A stretch of 64,000 bases of DNA, from positions 203,671,501-203,735,500 of the forward strand of contig NC_135786.1 of NCBI RefSeq assembly GCF_051106095.1. The letters are read 5' to 3'. The translations under genes were made by a program, and so were the position numbers. The first letter of the stretch is position 1. Every line of letters begins with the position of its first letter. Of this stretch, positions 1 to 10,600 are shown piece after piece. The stretch is from Pogona vitticeps (Eukaryota > Chordata > Lepidosauria > Squamata > Agamidae). The notes below the pieces were generated by a model. The model made no database searches. It was given only the letters and a program-made list of their open reading frames with translations, and had not been told where the DNA came from.

Positions 1-240
1 TTTCAAAAAGTCATTTAAGCATAACATTGCTGAATATCTTTGTTTTTATGTTGTTGTTTTATTATGTTTTTGTAAACCACCCAGAGTGGCCTTGGCAGCC
101 AGATGGGCAGTATAAAAATCAAACAAACAAACAAAGTAAGAATTTTAAGTTTTTTAAACCAATCAGAATGAGCAAGCAGGTATTTTGTGGTGGCCATATG
201 CTCATTTTTTCCTTAAGCATTCCATTTGTTTTTGTTTTTA
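1..240 (+). mobile_element. L2-type LINE 3' end fragment
   Basis: An A/T-rich stretch with the phrase CCACCCAGAGTGGCC ... GATGGGCAGTATAAAAAT followed by a (CAAA)n tail near 115-137. This is the common 3' end of L2-group LINEs in reptiles. The 5' part lies outside the window or is lost. The rest to 240 is unassigned AT-rich DNA. Confidence 0.6.
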
Positions 241-487
241 ATTGATACTAAATGTATCCTGTCACATTTATTCTAATTTAGGGTGACTTTCCTTGAGTTT
301 TTTATAGGTATAAAGTGCCCAGAAATGGTTACCATTCTTTTCTTCTGTAGAGGCCACACACAATGGCACAATGAGGAATCAAACTCTAGCCATTGAGGTG
401 TTCCAGTGAGCTGTCCAGCCAGCCCCCCCCCCCCCAAAAAAGAAAGAAAGAAAGAAAAAGAAAAGAAAATTGAAGGAGAGGAGAAGG

Positions 488-608
488 GAAAAATACTCTG
501 CTTGGATAAGCATGATGCTTAAACTGAATGTGCAGGGGAAATACTCTGCTTGGATAAGCATGATGCGTAAACTGAATGTGCAGGGCAATACTTATTAAAA
601 TACTGCTT
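488..608 (+). repeat. 48-bp direct tandem duplication
   Basis: A unit of about 48 bp starting GGGAAATACTCTGCTTGGAT occurs twice in tandem (about 488-535 and 536-583), nearly identical. The second copy plus the following 25 bp (CAATACTTATTAAAATACTGC) reappears at 1770-1843, so the flank was duplicated at a distance as well as locally. No family is recognised. Confidence 0.8.
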
Positions 609-829
609 ACCAAGTAGCATACAGGATCACAGTGGCAAGTCAGCACAATATTGTAGCTTTGGACATGTGAGATATGGTCATAACATGAAGGTCTGAATAG
701 AAATGTACTGCATGTTAGAGGTTACCTCAGGGAAAACAGTTAATTTTGCTCAAGTAGCAAAATACAGTACATGTAAAAGTTTATCAGTTCCACAAGACTG
801 CAGATGTAACCTTTTCAATGTATTGTGAC

Positions 830-1044
830 TAGAGATGGGCACTTACCGCAGTTCAGTGGATCAGGCCCACAGTTGTTGCACAGGTTCCCTGGATTCCATG
901 CACCACCTTCAGCGGCACTCAATCAGAGGCAGTGCTGCAGGTTTCCCAGCCCCATTTTCTCCTCTGGGCAAAGTATAGAATCTGCAGAGCCTGCATACCA
1001 CGTGTGGGCCCAATCCACCAAACCGCCGTAAGTGTCCATCTCTA
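830..1044. mobile_element. hAT-like non-autonomous DNA transposon (215 bp)
   Basis: Ends are inverted: TAGAGATGGGCACTTACCG at the left and the complement (CGTAAGTGTCCATCTCTA) at the right. Flanks ATTGTGAC (822-829) and GTTGTGAG (1045-1052) agree at six of eight bases, as expected of an old 8-bp hAT target duplication. It has no coding capacity. Confidence 0.65.
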
Positions 1045-1282
1045 GTTGTGAGAAAAGTAACCTTTTAAGTAGCAATGTACTGAATGACAATTAGATGTCA
1101 TTGCAGAGTACATTTCCTATGGAAACCCACTCATTTTCCGAAGAACATTATATTGTTTTGCTATTAGGCCTACTTGTCCTTCTGATATGTATGTTAAGTC
1201 AATAAAGCCTTCTATCTAAGCGGGACCCTACAGCAAAAACCACTTATTCTGCTACAGTAGCAGAAGAACAATAGTTGTTTTT

Positions 1283-1590
1283 GTTGTTGTTGTTTAGCCG
1301 TTAAGTCATGTCCGACTCTTCATGACCCCATGGACCAGAGCACGCCAGGCCCTCCTGTCTTCTGCTGCCTCCCCGAGTCGATAACACTGTCCAGCCATCT
1401 CGTCCTCTGTCGCCTTCACATTTTCCCAACATCAGGATCTTTTCCAGGGAGTCTTCTCTTCTCATGAGATGACCAAGGTACTGGAGCCTCAGCTTCAGGA
1501 TCTGTCCTTCCAGTGAGCACTCAGGGTTGATTTCCTTCAGAATGGATAGGTTTGATCTCCTTGCAGTCCAGGGGACTCTCAAGAGTTGTT
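1283..1590 (-). mobile_element. BovB LINE 3' fragment
   Basis: On the minus strand this encodes the BovB C-terminal segment ([56 protein letters not shown]) and ends in the BovB tail ending CATGACTTAACGGCTAAACA. It is heavily 5' truncated; only the last 300 bp remain. Confidence 0.9.
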
Positions 1591-1769
1591 TACATTGTCC
1601 TAATCAGCAAACTTTCTGTACCCTAGAAAATTTTTAGAGAAATTACATTGTTCTGGCAAAAATGGCAATCTGTAACCATAGCAAATTTTAAAAAGTAAAA
1701 CATAAACATCAAATGGCTATAAATAGGCTAGTGTAATGTGGGCTTAATCAGAAGAGGAAATCTATGAAT

Positions 1770-1843
1770 GGGGAAATACTCTGCTTGGATAAGCATGATG
1801 CTTAAACTGAATGTGCAGGGCAATATTTATAAAAATACTGCTT
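1770..1843 (+). repeat. Dispersed copy of the 48-bp unit with its right flank
   Basis: Matches 536-608 over about 73 bp with few differences, including the downstream AATACTGCTT segment. The local tandem pair at 488-583 therefore arose separately from this 1.2-kb displaced copy. Confidence 0.8.
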
Positions 1844-3149
1844 TGGGATTTTTTAAATTTCAAAGCAAATAATTTCACCCACCAAAAATCAAAAGGACTT
1901 ATACAGCTAATGGACTGGGAACTGTTGGATATTGTCTTTGGAACTGCTATTTTAACAATAGCAAACTTTTACGTAATACTGAACTGAATCTAAAATCCCG
2001 CCCCCCCGCCCCCCCGGAAATTGGGACATAGCAAAAGTTCCCCTCTGGCTAAAAGGAGAGGGGTAGTGATTTTCAACGATTTGTCATTCCCCCTCCCAGT
2101 TACCAACAGAATTTCACAGACTGTTCTGGAAGATTTCTGAAACTTCTGGAGCAGATTTCTGGCGGTTTGGGGCTACAGGGCAATGAGTAAAAATTGCTTC
2201 TCCCCCTCACCTCTAGAATCATCCAGCTTGCGAAGTTCCATTCTGTGCAAATGTGGTTTCAACTCAATGCTATCACACTATTGTTTTAAGCAGAACAGTA
2301 GCATAAAGAAACCCAGATACTTAAAATGTTAATGTATTAACTTCTATTTAATCCAACCTGTGTGCAACACTAAAGCATGGATTGTTGTTAAGAATGTACA
2401 TCAACATCCCATAGAACCAGTGTACTGTATCATAGCTCATAGTACTAGAACAATGGCTTTAGCCTTTTTTATGGACAAATTAGCTTAGACTTTCAAACAT
2501 ATTAAGGTGGTCCTTTACTGACGATCAGAGAACAGTCTGACATGATTAATTACGTAAATCTGTTGCATGAACAATATACAAAGTTTTCTAACAAAAAGTC
2601 CCAATGAATTGTTCAAGTATGAAGATATTGATTAAATGTTCTGTGGTTTACTGTTCATGCATACTATCAGTTTGCATACATCCCTTAATGAATTATTAGG
2701 ATTTAATTTACACATAAAAATATATGCTACAAGAGAATTATAAAGGAGTATATATTCCAATCCCTTAGTATTATTTTTGGCTTTAACAGAGATTAAAGAG
2801 GGATACTTCTCACTTTGTAATAGAGAACCATGAACATTTATAAACATGTTTATACCCACAGCATCTATTCGCTTTTGATTAAGAGGCCAATGAACTTTCT
2901 TCAAAATAGAAAAGATACCATCTCCTTATTTAAAACACCCCTATCATATTGACAGTTTGTAATTCACTGCTTCCACATTTCTTTTCTTCCCTTTCATTTG
3001 CACCCACCCCTGAGTTTAGTAATTAATATTTCTTTTAAATATTAAAGAAAATACAGTAGTATATACATATCTAAAAAACTAGTAAGTTACAATACAGCAA
3101 TAAAAAAAACTCAAATGAACAAATTCTATAATATCTTCAGCCAATCCTG

Positions 3150-4662
3150 GAAAGTTTATTTAGCTGAGCTGATTCTTACTTTAAAAACCAAGTAAGTGTT
3201 CACTCAGTTCAGACATTCGTTTATTTACTACTAGGTTTCATTTCTTTTAGTGCAACAATAAGGCAACATTAAAAAAAGCTCTGAAATAGAAAGTTTGCAT
3301 ATGTGTAAAGGTAGTAAGTTTATAAAAGACACATCAGTGCTTCCTAAAAAGACAGCCTAGATGAAATATCTTACAATTATATAGAGGTGAAGAACAATTC
3401 ACTATTGTTTAACAATTGTTTTCTATATAAAAAGGTAAACCTAGTTTTAGTCAGATCTTTTGAAGAAAAAAATTTGGAAAATTGCTATGGCTGTATGGGA
3501 CAAGGAAGGTAAGAAAAATATATTTTTGTCTTAAGTTTAAATAAAAAGATCCACACTTTTTTGTCAAAACAGCTCGTCTCTGTCCAAAATGTATTTCTTC
3601 CTTTATAATACAGGATTAAAAGACAAGATAAATGTTTACAAGATAAGGAAATAATTTACAAGAAAATATCTTCTGACAGCTTTTCAGTGAAAATATTGTT
3701 CTGTAACATTCAAATATGACATACAACACAAACAAAAGAAACAATGAACTCAAAAATTTTTCCAAACATATAAATAAATGAAACATTGTGTAGGCAACAG
3801 GGCCCATGCTGAAGGCTAGTATGAAATAACAGTGTGCAATCTACTTGGAAAACAACTCTAGTGTACATATTAACAAGCCCAATCACGGACTGCAGCAAAT
3901 TCTGTTGTATCACTGCCATATTCCCAATTCCAGAACTAAGTTCGCCTTGATTAAATCACATCTACCCTATTTTACTCAAACCTTTGCTTCAGAATTATAC
4001 AAACAAAAGGTATATATTTTGCCATAGGGATAACATAGTACGTACCTCTCTGCTGATATAACTTTAAAAAAATCTTCCTTGCCAAAATATTGACAGTTCA
4101 GTAAATATGCAATGATCTTATTAGTTCTTTAGCTAAGCATGTGTTAACTCGCGTTGCTAATTTTATGATCACAGTGCACAGAATCCATATTTAAACAATT
4201 AGTTGGCTTTTGAATTAAAGATGGGTTACTTATAATCCCAGTATACTTCAAACTTTTCATAGGCCCTATCATGCATCTAACTTTTCTTGTGGCAAGGGTA
4301 TAAGTTTCCTGATACAATCTATTGCCGGCAATGGGTTTACCAAAACCGTTGAGAAATTCTTATTATTGCACAATATATGAAGACCTGAAATTCTTCCAAA
4401 AGTTAAAAAATTGAGTTCTGACATTTTCCAACACCTGCATTAATACCATATGACTAAGAAAAGCATGTCAGTAGCATGGACTGAACCAGCGATCAACATG
4501 TGCCCAGAATGCACACTAGTAAAAATGCAGTCAAAGGAAGTAGTCTTCATTTGCCTATTTGTCACTTCCAGTCAGGAGGTTAAAGTTCAAAGATTGAATG
4601 ATCAAAGTGCTCATTTTCTCAGTAGGACTATCTTCTTTTAGGAGAATCACAAAATGTTGGCA
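3150..4662 (-). other. UBE2W: Probable UBE2W 3' untranslated region
   Basis: Sequence directly after the UBE2W stop on the minus strand. It has no recognisable transposon, unlike nearly all other stretches of this length here, and is AT-rich. Minus-strand AATAAA hexamers occur near 3155 and 3222 and could mark ends; which, if any, is used is unknown. UBE2W transcripts are known to have long 3'UTRs, so the true end may lie further left (the 1.9-3.1 kb stretch is also repeat-poor). Confidence 0.4.
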
Positions 4663-4676
4663 TCAACAAGTGTCAT
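4663..4676 (-). CDS. UBE2W: UBE2W coding exon 6 (DDTC stop)
   Basis: 14 nt after a TTTTAAG acceptor: AT GAC ACT TGT TGA completes DDTC and the stop, matching the conserved C-terminus. It is too short to find except by homology to the known protein end and by splice phase. Confidence 0.92.
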
Positions 4677-7600
4677 CTTAAAAGTAAAACAAAAAATATT
4701 ATGTAATATACATATATTCATGCCCACAATCCATAGATATTTAATGCAGTTATTTAATACAGCTCAACACATTTGATGTAACGTGTTCAACAAGATGTGC
4801 AGAAAAATAGTACAAAAATAGTACTGGTTCTTCTGGGTTTTTCGGGCTCTTTGGCCGTGTTCTGAAGGTTGTTCTTCCTGACATTTCGCCAGTCTCTGTG
4901 GCCGGCATCTTCAGAGGATAGCAACCTGAGCACAGGAACCTGAGTCAGGAAGAACAACCTTGAGAACATGGCCAAAGAGCCCGAAAAACCCACAACAACT
5001 ATTAGATCCCAGCCGTGAAAGCCTTCGCGAAAAATAGTACTATTTATAAATATTATGAAATAGTACAGATTTTAGAAACAGACAACCTCTGCTTTGTTTT
5101 ATTCAAACACATAAGTCTGAAGTTTTAAGAAAACTCACTGAATTGCTCCAGTATAAGAGGATAACATGGTTAAAATAACATATGGGAAGTTAGGGTCCAG
5201 GATCCAGTTACAGACTTCCCTACAGGAACAAAATGAAGCAGTGGAATAAGAAGATGAGTGATGTCTGTTTTCCACCGGAGCTTCTCACATGCCATCTGGA
5301 GGTGGCTTTTTGAGAAGCTGTAAGAGGTGCTAATAGAATATGTAAGAAGAAAGTCCCATAGCACTGATGAAACAGGAGCAGAATCATGTTACATTTAGGT
5401 TATGGTCAAGATCCAAAGCAACTCTAGATTTCTTTTCTCCAAGACTAACCTCTATCATTGCCATAGGTATCAGAAGTTCAAAGAAAAAAAAAGATCAGAA
5501 GTTCTACCAGGCTGTCTCTTCCTGAAATTTTCATTGCAGTGATGACAGATAACATCCTGCTGGTCTTAGATAGTACCTATAATCTGATGTTTCAGGTACT
5601 TCTCTTGTTACTCTTCTGGCATGGCAAGGGAAGAAACAGTCACACGCACCTGCCCTATATAGTAGATTGTTGGCTGCTACATGTTTTTAGCTTTGCGCAG
5701 CAATCTGTCTCTTATGGCCTAATTACCCGCATATCACACAAGAGTTTTGAAGCGGTGTCAGGAAGGCATTGTCCCCAATGCTGTATTTTACTCTGGTGTT
5801 TCCATCCATACTGATTATATAGCTACTAAGCACATAAATTGTACTTCCACTACTAGATCTCAGGGAATTAGAGCACCTGGCTATGGAAGCAGAGCCAGTA
5901 GTTTTAATTCCCCACTGTGCTTCCTGATTGAAAAGACAGCATAAATCTCCTAGAACATGTTTGGTTCTTGAGATAAAGTGTCCTACACCTGTTTCATACT
6001 TTCTCTTTTTCATTTTGCAGAACAGGTCTCCAAGGTCAACACATACCATGATACCACCATTTTGTCTTCTTTGGATTCTTGTTACAAGTTCTGACATAAA
6101 ATGAATTATCTGGTGGTCGTCTCTGCAAGAAAGAAGACAGAAAAAATGATCAAATGATCAGCAATTCCAGTGACATTTCCTGAATGATTGGTACAAATTA
6201 GAAATGATAAAACTTAGAGGAAGTCCTTGGCCGTGTTCTGAAGGTTGTTCTTCCTGACGTATTGCCAGTCTCTGTGGCTGGCATCTTCAGAGGACTGGAG
6301 TAGGAACTCTGTCCATGCTCTGTTGCTGTTTGTTGGATAGTTGAGTATTTATAGCTGTGGGAACAGCTTTTGTCCTTTTCAGGAGATAGGGTGATCAGCG
6401 TGTTTTTGTTGTGGATGTATTGTGGTAAGTGGGAGAGATTATCTGTCACGGTGGTTGATGGGTGTAATTAGCTGGTCTCTTTTGTGCAATGATCCCTGGT
6501 CCTTGTGGCTGGGTAGAATTTGTTGACCTTCTGCAGGCTGTATTGTCCAGTGCTGGAAGCTAGGCCTTGTTCAGTTTCAGACTTTCCTCTTTTTTGTTGA
6601 AGCTCTGCTGGTGTTTATGGATTTCAATGGCTTCCCTGTGCAGTCTAACATAATGATTGTTGGTGTTGTCCAGTACTTCAGTATTTTGAAATAGAATTTC
6701 ATGCCCAGCTAGTTTTAGGGCATGTTCAGCTACTGCTAATTTTTCCTGTTGTTTTAGTCTGCAGTGTCTCTCATGTTCTTTGATTCTGATGTGAATGCTG
6801 CATTTTGTGGTTCCAATATATACCTGTCCACAACTGCAAGGTATCTGGTATACTCCTGCAGTGGTGAGGCGGTCCCTTTTGTCCTTTGCTGACCGTAACA
6901 TTTGTTGTATTTTTGTGGTGGGTCTGAATACAGTTTGTAGGTTGTGTTTTCTCAAAAGTTTTCCCATGCGGTCCATGACCCCTCTGACGTATGGCAGAAA
7001 TACTTTATTTCTGGGTGGCTGTTTTTCCTCTTCAGTTTGGTGTTGTTTTCTTGCTTTGATGGCTCTTTTGATTTCATTCTTGGAATAGCCATTCACCTGT
7101 AGGGCCCAATTCAGATGGTTGAGTTCGGTACTGAGAAATTGGGCTTCACAGTTCCGATTTGCACGGTCTGCCAGTGTTTTGGTTATGCCTCTTTTTTGTT
7201 GTGGGTGGTGGCTGGAGTTTTTGTGTAGGTAGGTCTGTGTGGGTAGGTTTTCTGTAGACCTTGTGTCCCAATAGGAGCTCAGTTTTGCGTATGACCATGA
7301 CATCTCAGAAAGGGAGTTGGCCCTCTATTTCTTTTTCCATAGTGAATTGTATATTTGGGTGGATCTTGTTAACATGGTTTAGAAATTCTTCCAGTTTTTC
7401 TTCACTGTGGTTCCAAATTGTGAATGTGTCATCCGTATATCGGAACCAGACTGTGGATGTGAAGGGTGCCGAAGCCAGGGCCTGTTTTTTGAAATGTTCC
7501 ATGTAGACGTTTGGTATAACTGGGCTAAGAGGGCTCCCCATGGCCACTCCATCTGTCTGTCCATAGAACTCGTTATCCCACTGAAAGTAGCTGGTCGTTA

Positions 7601-10600
7601 GGCAGTGTTGGAAAGGGGCCTTGATGTCTTCTGGAAAGATCTGCTGGAGGAGTGTCAAAGTGTCCTTTATCGGTACCTTGGTGAATAGGGATACTACGTC
7701 AAAGCTAATCAGTCTGTCCCCAGACTTGAGTTTTAGGATGCTGATCTTGCTTATGAAATGTCCTGAGTCTTTGATGTAGGATGAGGTTTGTCCAATGTGG
7801 GTCTGTAGGAGGGTGGCTAGGTATTTTGCTATTTCATATGTCAGGGAGCCGATTGCACTTACAACGGACCTGAGTGGGATTAAGTCTGTGGATTTTGGGG
7901 AGTCTGTACAGCCTTGGTGGGAGAGCTTCCGTCTTGCAGGTTCATTGAAGAATGTTGGTGTGCAAGGAGGAACTCTTGATCAGCATGTCTATTTGTTTTG
8001 TGATTTTGTTGGTTGGGTCCCATTTCAGTTTTCTGTAGGTGGTGGGGTCTAGACGTTCCCTGATTTTGTCCTTGCATTCTTCTGTTTCCATGATTACTGT
8101 GGCGTTGCCTTTGTCTGCTGCCAGAATGATGATGTCCGGATCTGAATTTAGGGACTTGATAGGCTTTCTCTCCTTTCTTGTTATGTTGCTTCTTGGGGGG
8201 TTTGCTTTTCGTAGGATCCTTGTCATTTCACCTCTTATTTCTTCTGCTTTTTGTTCTGGAAGATGATATAATGCTGATTCCACATTGGCAATGATGTCTT
8301 CCACAGGAATTTTACTGGGTGTGACTGCAAAGTTTCCTCCTTTGGCTAAGACCGAGGTTTCTTCCAGGGAGAGTTGGTGTTCAGATAGGTTGATGATGAT
8401 GTGCGAGGTGTCTAATGTAGGTTTCTTTTGGCTTGTTTGGCATTTGTTGAATTTCTATTTTTGTCTTGCTGTGTGGTTCACCATTTTTTTTCCATCTTTC
8501 TGTAGGAGAGGGTATCGATCTTGTCCCAATCTTGACTTCTCATTTTTTGGCTGACATTGATGTATAGGAATAGTAGTTCTTTGTCTGTGGAGTCCAGTTT
8601 TTTGCGGGTTGTGTGGATTCTTTCCCATAGGAGGGCGTGTTCCAGGCTGTCATAGATGCAGCTAGCCTGAGGGGAAATTGGCCTTTTTCTCCTGAGGAAG
8701 GCTGGTATGGTTTTCGTGTCTCTGCCGCGTAGCAGAAATGTTAAGGATCATAGTAGGTGTGTTCCCAAAGTTATAAATACTCAACTATCCAACAAACAGC
8801 AACAGAGCATGGACAGAGTTCCTACTCCAGTCCTCTGAAGATGCTGGCCACAGAGACTGGCGAAATGTCACGAAGAATAACCTTCAGAACATGGTCAAAG
8901 AGCCTGAAAAACCCACAACAACCATCAGATCCCGGCTGTGAAAGCCTTTGAGAATACATTAGAGGAAGTCCCTTTACTCTTTCTAACCTTTTTTCTTAGC
9001 CCATGTTTAGATAGAGAACATTGTTGGAAGCAAATAATCCTTGTGCCTTCAACAGCAAATCATCTATTTAAATAGCATATCATCTATCTATTATTTGTTA
9101 ATTTGCAAAGGTTTTATTCTGTCTTATGTCTAGCAATATTACATTTCATTTTTCTAGATGGAACAATTGGAGGTGAAAATGTTTGTTTGCTTAGGGTATC
9201 TCACAACAAAAAGTCTGATGCTTTATTTCAAATCTATGACTATTCTCCTATATCTGACTCCACTCCTCTACCTTAGGACAGTAAAAATCCTGTAGCCTTA
9301 GACAGAAGAATATGCTATCCCATAGTAATGTCATATATCAGAATGATAGAAGCAACCCCTGATTTTGCTATATTAAAAAGTTCATATTCTTGATGTAACT
9401 CGAGTGCCCAACATTAATTTTTAGTACTTGTTGCAACTTGTTCTATATTCACTTTTACTCAGAACAACAATGTGACTATATTAATGTTTTGTTTAGAGCA
9501 CAGCAGGTATAAGTGAAACCCAGGATAGTTGCCTGAAAGTTTACAACTACTTAAGAGTGTTTCCTTTCTAAGGATGTCAGAATACTTTGTAGCTCTAAGG
9601 TAAATCTGATCAAGTGAATTAGATACTAAATCTAGGCTACTGAGTTGTTCTGGAAACGGATGTTCCCCACACTGAAAACGCAGATTTAAAAAATATAAAT
9701 GCTAAAAAGCAGTTTTGAGTGTTGAAAGGTGGGGTCTAAGGGTCCCCTAAAAACCAAGAGTGAACTCTCACTTTATTTCAGAGTTATTTTTTGAAAACAT
9801 ACCTTTTCTTTGCAGCTAGAAAGCATGCTAATAATGCTAAGACAAACTGATTGCACTGAAAGAGCAGGAGACCAATCTTCTGTTAGAATAGATAAACAGA
9901 TATGACCATTGCTATAAACATGAGGATGAACAGGGATATTTTCACCTGTAAACATGACCTGAAAATATAACAAAAATACAATTAATATTTTAATAATACA
10001 ATATTTAATAATACAATATTTCAACAAGTACTTCAGATGTGGTACTCCACCAGAGCAGCAGGAATGACATCACTGGCAGCAACAGACTGCCACTAATTAA
10101 AGAGTTCCTTGTTTTATTTGGGGTTGCATATGATGCATACACAATGAAACAAGGTTGCATGCAGCCTGAAATTAAGAATAAGGAACTCTTGAATTTGTCA
10201 CTCTTGCTGATGGTATTTCTCTGCACCAGAAGAGCTCCATAAGAGGATACACACCAATATTTTAATATACTCCAATGCCATAGTTGAAAACTTGAAGAAT
10301 GTGGTTCACAGTTACTTCTTCTATTTTTCTACTCAGAGCAGATAGCTTACCATCTTCTATGTTTTAGCCTTGTTAATATAAACTGACTATTTCCTTGATA
10401 ATCTTGATATTATTCCTAAAGTGAGATTTCAGTCTCTCATTTCATTATTCTGTGATGTTCCCTGTATAGAATTCACTATTTCTTTCATTTTCTTTTCAAC
10501 CAAGGTAAGACCTTTAAAAAAGGGACATGGTGGCGCTGTGGGTTAAACTGCTGAAGCCTCTGTGCTGCAAGGTCAGAAAACCTGCAGTCGTAAGATCGAA

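Larger units (their letters stand above)
6227..8958 (-). mobile_element. Penelope-like element (PLE), full-length borders, coding frames broken
   Basis: Perfect 13-bp target duplications TTAGAGGAAGTCC at 6214-6226 and 8959-8971. The ends are inverted copies of one another (6227 to about 6380 against about 8757-8958). The minus strand encodes, in order, an N-terminal RT part ([20 protein letters not shown], 8304-7942), an RT core with [14 protein letters not shown] and the active-site YTDD (7658-7305), and a thumb plus a GIY-YIG endonuclease ([20 protein letters not shown], 7303-6560). The core and nuclease segments are in different frames, so this copy is not translatable as one protein. It sits in UBE2W intron 4. 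Confidence 0.93.

Noticed and set aside
3616-3807. Short hydrophobic open frame (about 63 codons) left of UBE2W.
   Set aside because: It falls in the putative 3'UTR, is AT-rich, and has no homology or start context.
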